Part shown: positions 36,574 through 46,725 of the stretch, one piece after another
Layout of the letters: each line of letters starts with the position of its first letter
Numbering within the stretch: the stretch's first letter is position 1
Assembly: GCA_032719365.1 (NCBI GenBank)
Contig: CM064871.1
Location: 70,047,586-70,111,585, forward strand
Reading direction: 5' to 3'
Length of the DNA: 64,000 nt
Source of the DNA: Prinsepia uniflora
Taxonomy: Eukaryota; Streptophyta; Magnoliopsida; Rosales; Rosaceae
Notes under the pieces: model-generated
Told to the model about the DNA's origin: nothing
The model's database searches: none
The model's input: the letters and a program-made list of their open reading frames with translations, nothing else
Translations under genes and position numbers: made by a program

Positions 36574-39517
36574 TGACACGACCCATCCCAATCCCCCCGG
36601 GATTACCATGGAATATGACGTGCTCCCGTCTGACAAGAGGCGTCAGACAAGGGATAACCGATTGCTATTGCCCAAACGGGCTTCCAGAGTGCGTAAGGAT
36701 CGATGGAGGAGGTGTGCGATGCTCAAGTCTCTGCTGCAGTCGTATCCGGAATCAACCTGAAGGGCATTAAAAACAAAAGCTGTGAGTGGACGAAAATAAA
36801 CAAGTCTGCTTAAAACATTTATAAGACATTTATGCCCCTCAGTAAGATCATATGCATGCACCAAAAACCAATAAACCCATATTTATTGAGAAATAACCAT
36901 TAGGGCCTTAACCCGGAAACCAAAGCATAGTTTCAAATTCCAAAGGGTCAATCCAAGAGTTCTTTCATAAATCCAGTAATAAGAACCATAAGGCATATAA
37001 TATAAACCATAACCATAATTTTTAGCCACTGCACTATACACTCCAATCCGACATCCCTGATGTCTGACGTCCCTGACGTCAATAAGGACACAATCACAAG
37101 GCTACGCGTGCCACTCGGGTCTCAATTTCCGAGTTCAATCCCCGAACCCCGTTCGGGTACAGCATCCCCGATGCTTAGCGTCATAGACGCTGGACGTACT
37201 AGACGTCCGTGACCTCTCCGGGGTACCTCATCCGGAGGAGACAATATAATATGGAAGGATCTATACAGTGCAGTACCAAATACATTTTATTGATATCCAC
37301 ATGCAAAACATATATGTATACATAGGTAAAATCCGAACCGATCGTTACGTTTCATCAAACGGGTCTCATGCCCAAATACCGTGAAACGTGCCATAACCGA
37401 AATATCATCAAAACCATTTATTGATTCCAGCATGTGAACATATATAAAATGTAACCCAGAAAACATTTATTCAATTCCATTTTAGGGTCCCCGACCCGCA
37501 ATCACATGTAGAAATCCACTGGGCCGGCCCGATTTCACAAGTTAACTGGGCCCCTGGCCCGATTCATAAGTTAATTGGGCCCCTGGCCCGATCCATAAAT
37601 CAACTGGGCCCCTGGCCCGATTTCACTTTATCAAATCCGTAACCGTTTCATGAAATCATATCCAACCACATTTTTTTGAAATCAGTGCAAATCCAGAAAA
37701 ATCTCGATTTACGTGCAAACACGTAAATCGCCTCGAAATGCGTGAAATCATTTAAATTCACCGATATCCAAAGTAAATCATTTAAGCATAATTATAACAA
37801 TCATGAAACAGTTATGCATGCATCGAATTTATAAAACTAATGTCCACTCACAGACCGTTCATCCGAGTGTCTCGATACGCATGCCATAGGCCTTCCCGGG
37901 CCACACCACTATCACCGGGACTCCCAATCCTGTCCAAATCACATTAGAGGATTACTAACCCCTTCATTAACATCCTATCAAAGTCCTGTAATTTTCCCGA
38001 ATTTTTAAGTATTTTTAAACTAGATTTAAAACCTTCGGACGTCCCGAACAATATCGAAACGGAATCCGATCGACACGAAACCAACGCCAAAATGTTCCTT
38101 ACATTGAATAGATCAAAAGTCATGTTGACCGTACCTCGGGATTCGCAATCACGTGCCCCCACGCGCCGCCGTAAGCGGCTGCGCGTGGAAGCCACGCGCC
38201 AGCTACAGTAACCGCACAGTGATCTCCTTTACCCGAATGACTGGTAAACGGGTTGAAAAACCCGCGATAAGACCCGTTCCAAATCCTAGCAATTCGACAC
38301 TGATTCCATCAATTCAAAAGTCCATTAGCATCGAAATAGATTCAATTAGGGATCTGTGGACTAAATTACACACAATCATACCTCAAACCTTAAGATCAAG
38401 GATGATCACACGAAGAACAATCTGATCGCTGTTCATCATCCGAAATCCTCCCATGTCAATCGATTCTTTCAATTGATGCATCCATTAGCATCGTAGGGTC
38501 ATAATGAACTCAATCCCCAGTCCAATTGCATCAATCCAAGCTTCAAATCCCACGACTCAAGCTCGAAATTTCTGCAGCTACACTAGTTCTGTTCTTCCTC
38601 AAACGGGCCTCAATTCTCTTCGTTCTTTCGACGTAAAAGATCGTGGCAATCCCAGAAGACTCAAACTAGTCTCCAATTTGATCGTCAAGGCCCAAATCTT
38701 CCAATTCGATTTTCCCCCCGAATTTCAGAATTTTCGAAATTCCAGCCCCCAGCTCTCAATTAGTCCCTCGTGTTTTCCCAATTCAATCCAGCCTCAATTC
38801 TCGCCAATTTCGTTCACAAATTCAGTGGATAGAGAGGAGATTAAGGGTAGAAGAAAATTGAAGTTTGGTTGTTCACGGTTGAAGAAGTCTGAAGAGATTA
38901 ATGGAGGAAATAATTCAGTTAATTAATCAAATAAACACACTCATAATGTTCCCCCACGTTACAATTATACTAAACAATTCAGGGATAGATCGCACTAGAC
39001 ATCCACCAAGCTCAATCATGGTTCCAACTCACGGCTGTTCAAAATCACAGTCCAAATTACCATTCTGCCCTTGTGCAGAAAATTACCAAAATGCCCCTCA
39101 CACATCCTGACCCGTAACTCGGTCATACGGACTCCGATTGATGCGTGCCGCCTGTCATTGGATTCGTATTGACGATACCTGCCCCCCGGCCATCGGGCCT
39201 CCCGATCAAAAAGTCAACATTTCCCCTTATATCGTCCAAATTACGAAAATGCCCTTGCACTTCCGTACATCATAACTTTCACCATGAGCGTCGGAATCGA
39301 ACGTGCCACCTGTCTATGAACTCGTGACGTCCCGAACTACGTCACGGTCAATGGTCAAAGTCCATTTGACCATCCGATTTAAAAGTCAACGTTTTGCCCA
39401 CGCCCAGGGGCAAAACGGTCATTTTGCACAATTTGTCCGAAATCGCCCAACTAATCCCAGATTAGTAAATCACAATTAAATATTATTAAATCCCGATATT
39501 CGGGACGGGTCGTTACA
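36574..39517 (-). repeat. 3' LTR of the LARD
   Basis: A 2944-bp LTR. It carries the hairpin cassette (37,050-37,237), the GGGCC unit run (37,520-37,625), an 11-bp-stem hairpin at 37,705-37,730, and a sense-frame open block at 38,195-37,944. Compared with the 5' copy it lacks a few bases in one GGGCC unit and about 14 bases near 39,180. Confidence 0.92.
37050..37237. repeat. LTR hairpin cassette
   Basis: Consecutive inverted repeats with tiny loops: GACATC-CCT-GATGTC (37050), GACGTC-CCT-GACGTC (37066), CCCGAAC-CCC-GTTCGGG (37141), AGCATC-CCC-GATGCT (37161), AGCGTC-ATA-GACGCT (37177), GACGT-ACTAG-ACGTC (37193) and CTCCGG...CCGGAG (37216). Equivalent cassettes occur at 32,636-32,835, 43,679-43,875 and 47,319-47,456, and in reverse orientation near 23,190-23,440. 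Stems differ between positions by paired changes. Confidence 0.8.
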
Positions 39518-42500
39518 ACCTTCCCTCCTTAAAGAATTTCGTCCTCGAAATTACCAACAACCTTATTCCACAAACACCTCGTGGAAAACAATTCGATCAC
39601 ACATCTGTGTACACTTGTACACCCACATACTGGGACAACACCAGCCTCGTTTGTACCCAGACATCGCATCATAGTCATACGTCATAATAGCAACAACACT
39701 CGACCACCGCGAGTGGAAATGATCACCTGATCCGCGATAAAATCGCCTAACCATTTAGCTGACTCCTTCAGCTAAACGGTTCCCTTCCATTGCCAATATA
39801 TCCTTACATTTGCTCCCATTGGGAGTCACCAAATCTCATTTGTCAGTCCATGCTGACACCATCAGTCAATCTGTCACCGCAAAGCTTTACCACCCTAGTA
39901 AAGCCCCAACCATTTGTCCGTCAGTGACAACACCACGTACTACATCACCCTCGATGTAGCGTAAGATCAACCACATGATCTCAATTCGCAGGGCAAGCCC
40001 AATTCTGCGACACAAAATAATCTCAATGTCCATAATCGCCGACTCCCTCAGCGAACCAAAACGCTGGGAAATCACGGTGTGATCAAGTCACACAAGGCTA
40101 CTCGTGGTCACTTAGACCACCAATTCACTCATCCTGAGTGTACGTATACCGTGAATTCCCTCAGTCAAGTGGTGTAACTGGAACGCATTGAATACCAGCC
40201 CAGCAGTGATCACACATCACAATACTAGGGTTCCACTAGCCAACCATGGCTAAGAGCACCTGCTCATACAACCACTGAACCCGACAAGATCAAACTGCAC
40301 AGCGCACGGTATCCAATGTCCAGTCCACGATTACAACCAAACAAATGATATCGGAACCAAGCCGATCACCATCACGTTTGATCACACACCACAGGTACAT
40401 CCCATGTACCGCCATTAGGCACCACCCGGCCAAACCAGTATCAATCATCGTACAACGTACCCTGTACGTACATCAATCCATCAATCCGCCTACAACCACC
40501 TAGGTCGTAGCCAAACACGTTCCAATAATGGAGTACATTTGCCCAAACCATCATGAGACAAAACGAGCTCCACCCGTCATCTAGTTCCTATTCCGAATCC
40601 GAATTCGCAATTTCGTAAGAAATCCCGAACCCGATCCCAGACATCATAATTTTATTCCATCTCCAAATTCGAATCCGAAATCATTACTCCGTAAACTAGC
40701 ATTGGAATAATCATTCCGCACCCAAATCCAGTAATCCATTTTCGAGCTTCGCAATCACATTCTGAATCGTCACCCAGAAATTCGGTTCCAAAACCCAAAA
40801 TCTCGTTTACGTCCACCAAGACATAACAAAACCGAACCTATCAGTTGCCTGTCCAAAACACTCGATTGACTTCATAGGGAAGTCAATCCCAATACTATCA
40901 CGTCAAAGGTTGACAAAATTCGACCACATCGGAAACCTACTCACTAACCATATGGACTCACTCCGAAAAGAAGTTTAGTCCCGTCAACTTACACAATCAA
41001 GGTAAAAGTGATAAACTCTCCACCCATCTGGATCATCAAGATCACAATCCAGATCCATCGCTACGTCACCCGACAAGTAACATCATGATCCTAGATCGTC
41101 ACATCGACCAAAGTCGACAACATCACAAATCAGATCCACCTAGGATCCACACATGCTCACATAGCTAACAATCCATCTGAAAGCTGATCGTAGGGTCTTA
41201 CACCCTCAATTGAATCATTCGTCAAATTTCCCTTGGCGGAAAGATGACCACGCATTTCACCACCAAATCCAAATCATACACGACTTCTTGTGTCCAATGA
41301 CCCCAAGCCAAACACGGGTCCACCAACCAACACACGCTCAACGTACTGGTAACAACAATCATGATCTGCCACGGCAGGAAATAGGAAGTCAACCCCAATG
41401 ACTTCGGAATACCAATCACCGATGCGGAAACGAGCACTCCTCTCGTCTCCCAATCACATCTCTCCCCGAAACGGGAGTTCCAACCATGTTGGGAATAGAC
41501 ATGCTCCCAATGAGATGTCAAGTCCAACCAATGGACTGCCCACGTCCATACCTCACTTGGACCATCACGTGTCCAAAATCAATTCATTACTCGGACCTCA
41601 CGTCCGTCAATAATCATGTATGCACACACCCCGATTCCGAACAGATATTTCCTCAACTCTGCCTGGATGTGCATACCAAACTGCCTTCGCCTCACATCAC
41701 AACCTAAACAGGTTCAATCCTCAGGTTCCAAGTGATTCACAATCACACCTCAATACCACGAATGGTTTCCCGACTTTTCCAATTTCAATACTTCCTTGCA
41801 CCCTCTGAGGATATTAGAGGTAAACAATCTTACCAATCTCGGAGTTGACAACAACTCCCCAAATCCACTGATTCTCATGACGTAGGGAACATCGTCCCTA
41901 GATTCCCCAAGTTTCAATCATACCATTTTATCCGTTCATCACATGTCATCATATATCTGTTGGGACTCATCCCAACACGACACAATCTCCACTGGATCCC
42001 ATCCAGTCTATGACTCAACCACCACTGAGTCGCAGATACCAATCATCTGTTCATCATGACAGAGTCACACCCCAACTGGTGGCTCATCGTCATCACAACT
42101 ACTGTCACCAACACCAGCGCTAGTACCAGCACCAACGCACCATCATCAACACTAGTATCAGCACACAGGCATCCATACTAGTATTGGCATAAAGGTATCA
42201 CCATACCAACATCCCTACATAGCACACGAACATCCACACTAGCACACGAACACCCATGCTAGCACACTGTGTGCAACGTTGTTACCCTGGATCTCCGTTC
42301 ATTCCGAACGACGATCCCGTAACACCACTCGTACCTCACGACTATGGGTACCTACAATTTTTGCCATCAGCACATCAGGATAATGGACGTTCCCTGAACA
42401 TCCCCAAGTGTCAAAACCACACTAAATATCCTTGATAGCCAGTTATCTCGACACAACTGCCGACCAACAGTCATCGTTGTCAAGATCCGTATCCACACAT

Positions 42501-43205
42501 CACACTAATATTCGATCCAACACGAGATTCCATATTTCATACCCGTATCCGTAGATCGAAACCCATAAGACTCACTAGAGTCATCCACATGGTCATCCAC
42601 GACCTCAGCCGCCTGTCGCAGCACAAATTCTCAATTAAAGTTCACTCTTCGAGTCCATCAATTATAAATTAGGGTTCCAAAATCACATCCTAGGGTTTCA
42701 CTGAACCCAACTGCCCTCTGCAGTAAAATCCACAACCTGACCGACTCCGCGGTCCTGACCTCGCATAGATGTCAAATCCAATCCAATCGTCAACTCGACA
42801 TGGGTTCCATCGTGGGTTCCACCACGAAGGTCATCGACTAACTCCGATGCACCAACACCCCGAACATTAGCCAACACTACCAGGGTCCATAATCTAGACC
42901 ATCCCTCAACTGAGTTTCGCATTTCCATAACATTATTCAAATGGGGTTCCCTAAACCCAGTTGTGCCGAGTGGCACAACAATCCATCATCACATGACCGA
43001 ACCGACGGTCCCACATTACCAGTTAATCGTATACAACCCCACTTGGGTTGAATCGCGTCAATGCACGGCGTATCGGGCCAAACACATCCAATCCACTACT
43101 CAAATCCAAAACTATCTATAAGGTTGACTACGGAACTGCAGCCCAAAGAGACATCACACCCTCGTCCTTCGCGCACAAAAGAGCAAAACCTGCTCTGATA
43201 CCACT
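39518..43205 (-). other. Non-coding LARD interior with dense short inverted repeats
   Basis: No long reading frame in either strand. The plus strand is A/C-rich and G-poor. At least 17 perfect inverted repeats with stems of 6-8 bp and short loops are spread through it, such as TAGCTGA...TCAGCTA (39756-39774), GTGGTC-ACTTA-GACCAC (40104), GGTACA-TCCCA-TGTACC (40394), GACTTC-ATAGG-GAAGTC (40868), GGAGTTG-ACAA-CAACTCC (41841), TGTTGGGA-CTCA-TCCCAACA (41958), GACTCA...TGAGTC (42012) and TTGTGCC-GAGT-GGCACAA (42961). Near 42,100-42,280 it also has loose repeats of CACTAG/GCACACGAACATCC. Confidence 0.75.
43192..43203 (-). other. LARD primer binding site (tRNA-iMet)
   Basis: The minus strand reads TGGTATCAGAGC two bases inside the 5' LTR end. 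This is complementary to the 3' end of plant initiator tRNA-Met and fixes element orientation. Confidence 0.9.
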
Positions 43206-46165
43206 TGACACGACCCATCCCAATCCCCCCGGGATTACCATGGAATGTGACGTGCTCCCGTCTGACAAGAGGCGTCAGACAAGGGATAACCGATTGCTAT
43301 TGCCCAAACGGGCTTCCAGAGTGCGTAAGGATCGATGGAGGAGGTGTGCGATGCTCAAGTCTCTGCTGCAGTCGTATCCGGAATCAACCTGAAGGGCATT
43401 AAAAACAAAAGCTGTGAGTGGACGAAAATAAACAAGTCTGCTTAAAACATTTATAAGACATTTATGCCCCTCAGTAAAATCATATGCATGCACCAAAAAC
43501 CAATAAACCCATATTTATTGAGAAATAACCATTAGGGCCTTAGCCCGGAAACCGAAGCATAGTTTCAAATTCCAAAGAGTCAATCCAAGAGTTCTTTCAT
43601 AAATCCAGTAATAAGAACAATAAGGCATATAATATAAACCATAACCATAATTTTTAGCCACTGCACTATACACTCCAATCCGACATCCCTGATGTCTGAC
43701 ATCCCTGACGTCAATAGGGTCACAATCACAAGGCTACGCGTGCCACTCGGGTCTCAATTTCCGAGTTCAATCCCCGAACCCCGTTCGGGTATAGCATCCC
43801 CGATGCTTAGCGTCATAGACGCTGGACGTACTAGACGTCTGTGACCTCTCCGGGGTACCTCATCCGGAGGAGACAATATAATATGGAAGGATCTATACAG
43901 TGCAGTACCAAATACATTTTATTGATATCCACATGCAAAACATATATGTATACATAGGTAAAATCCGAATCGATCGTTACGTTTCATCAAACGGGTCTCA
44001 TGCCCAAATACCGTGAAACGTGCCATAACCGAAATATCATCAAAACCATTTATTGATTCCAGCATGTGAACATATATAAAACGTAACCCAGAAAACATTT
44101 ATTCAATTCCATTTTAGGGTCCCCGACCCGCAATCACATGTAGAAATCCACTGGGCCCCTGGCCCGATTTCACAAGTTAACTGGGACCCTGGCCCGATTC
44201 ATAAGTTAATTGGGCCCCTGGCCCGATCCATAAATCAACTGGGCCCCTGGCCCGATTTCACTTTATCAAATCCGTAACCGTTTCATGAAATCATATCCAA
44301 CCACATTTTTTTGAAATCAGTGCAAATCCAGAAAAATCTCGATTTACGTGCAAACACGTAAATCGCCTCGAAATGTGTGAAATCATTTAAATTCACCGCT
44401 ATCCAAAGTAAATCATTTAAGCATAATTATAACAATCATGAAACAGTTATGCATGCATCGAATTTATAAAACCAATGTCCACTCACAAACCGTTCATCCG
44501 AGTGTCTCGATACGCGTGCCATAGGCCTTCCCGGGCCACACCACTATCACCGGGACTCCCAATCCTGTCCAAATCACATTAGAGGATTACTAACCCCTTC
44601 ATTAACATCCTATCAAAGTCCTATAATTTTCCCGAATTTTTAAGTATTTTTAAACTGGATTTAAAACCTTCGGACGTCCCGAACAATATCGAAACGGAAT
44701 CCGATCGACACGAAACCAACGCCAAAATGTTCGTTACATTGAATAGATCAAAAGTCATGTTGACCGTACCTCGGGATTCGCAATCACGCGCCCCCACGCT
44801 CCGCCGTAAGCGGCTGCGCGTGGAATCCACGCACCAGCTACAGTAACCGCACAGTGATCTCCTTCACCCGAATGACTGGTAAACGGGTTGAAAAACCCGC
44901 GATAAGACCCGGTCCAAATCCTAGCAATTCGACACCGATTCCATCAATTCAAAAGTCCATTAGCATCGAAAAGATTCAATTAGGGATCTGTGGACTAAAT
45001 TACACACAATCATACCTCAAACCTTAAGATCAAGGATGATCACACGAAGAACAATCTGATCGCTGTTCATCATCCGAAATCCTCCCATGTCAATCGATTC
45101 TTTCAATTGATGCATCCATTAGCATCGTAGGGTCATAATGAACTCAATCCCCAGTCCAATTGCATCAATCCAAGCTTCAAATCCCACGACTCAAGCTCGA
45201 AATTTCTGCAGCTACACTAGTTCTGTTCTTCCTCAAACGGGCCTCAATTCTCTTCGTTCTTTCGACGTAAAAGATCGTGGCAATCCCAGAAGACTCAAAC
45301 TAGTCTCCAATTTGATCGTCAAGGCCCAAATCTTCCAATTCGATTTTCCCCCCGAATTTCAGAATTTTCGAAATTCCAGCCCCCAGCTCTCAATTAGTCC
45401 CTCGTGTTTTCCCAATTCAATCCAGTCTCAATTCTCGCCAATTTCGTTCACAAATTCAGTGGATAGAGAGGAGATTAAGGGTAGAAGAAAATTGAAGTTT
45501 GGTTGTTCACGGTTGAAGAAGTCTGAAGAGATTAATGGAGGAAATAATTCAGTTAATTAATCAAATAAACACACTCATAATGTTCCCCCACGTTACAATT
45601 ATACTAAACAATTCAGGGATAGATCGCACTAGACATCCACCAAGCTCAATCATGGCTCCAACTCACGGCTGTTCAAAATCACAGTCCAAATTACCATTCT
45701 GCCCTTGTGCAGAAAATTACCAAAATGCCCCTCACGCATCCTGACCCGTAACTCGGTCATACGGACTCCGATTGATGCGTGCCGCCTGTCATTGGATTCG
45801 TATTGACGATACCTATGTAACGGTCCTTGGCCCTCGGCCATCGGGCCTCCCGGTCAAAAAGTCAACATTTCCCCTTATATCGTCCAAATTACGAAAATGC
45901 CCTTGCACTTCCGTACATCATAACTTTCACCACGAGCGTCGGAATCGAACGTGCCACCTGTCTATGAACTCGTGACGTCCCGAACTACGTCACGGTCAAC
46001 GGTCAAAGTCCATTTGACCATCCGATTTAAAAGTCAACGTTTTACCCACGCCTAGGGGCAAAACGGTCATTTTGCACAATTCGTCCAAAATCGCCCAACT
46101 AATCCCAGATTAGTAAATCATAATTAAATATTATTAAATCCCGATATTCGGGACGGGTCGTTACA
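43206..46165 (-). repeat. 5' LTR of the LARD
   Basis: A 2960-bp LTR nearly identical to 36574-39517. In its cassette the second hairpin reads GACATC-CCT-GACGTC, a change that leaves a G-U wobble on the element's sense (minus) strand. Confidence 0.92.
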
Positions 46166-46725
46166 CAGACACCTGACGTCCCAGACGTCCAATAATAGGA
46201 ATCATGCTCCTGAGTTACTCTACGGTCTGGTCGCTCCTAAGAGTAACCCCTCGCAGGCAATGCCTGACATCCCAGATGTCATGTATAGAGCTACGAATTC
46301 CCCTCGATCTCAGCCAATTCTCCCCTAGGGTCACCTAGGTCCCTAAACCTCCTTGGAGGGGCGATATCAGATCATAAGGATGGTATATGGAAAACATTTC
46401 ATAAATCACCTCAAACCATTCAAATGGGCCTATGCCCAGGATTTCCATAAAACAATCGTAATCCACAAATCTGATTTCTCAAATCCAAATCCATTTATGG
46501 GTCCTCGACTCGAAATCACATTCATAAAATACAATTGGACCTCATGCCCGATTTCGTAAACCAACTGGGCCCCTGGCCCGATAATATAACTCAAATGAAC
46601 TTCGTGTCCGAGGGTTACCAAAACAAATGGGTCTCATGCCTGATTTCACCTTTTCAAATCCAAAACCATTTCATCAACCATCACCGAAACCACAAGCACG
46701 TATAATCATAGTATAAAATCATAAA

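Larger units (their letters stand above)
36574..46165 (-). mobile_element. Complete LARD-type LTR retrotransposon
   Basis: Two LTRs (36574-39517, 2944 bp; 43206-46165, 2960 bp) flank a 3688-bp interior, with TSD CAGAC on both sides (36569-36573, 46166-46170). In element (minus) orientation the LTR runs TGTAACGACCCGTCCC to GGGTCGTGTCA. Just inside the 5' LTR is TGGTATCAGAGC (43203-43192), the plant tRNA-iMet primer site. Just before the 3' LTR is the purine tract AAGGAGGGAAGGT. The interior has no gag, protease, RT or integrase frame, so it is a large retrotransposon derivative that needs enzymes in trans. A relic near 39,560-39,530 (minus) reads NFEDEIL then stop, like the end of a gypsy polyprotein. 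The LTRs differ by scattered transitions and small indels (for example near 37,525 and 39,180), so insertion was recent compared with LTR C. Confidence 0.92.

Noticed and set aside
38504..38926. 140-aa open frame, repeated nearly identically at 45138-45560
   Set aside because: Both copies lie at the same place in the two LTRs of one LARD, antisense to the element. Their identity reflects LTR identity, not coding selection.
39518..43205. Degenerate polyprotein in the LARD interior
   Set aside because: No RT, RNase H, integrase or protease motif can be read in any frame. Only a short terminal NFEDEIL relic is seen.
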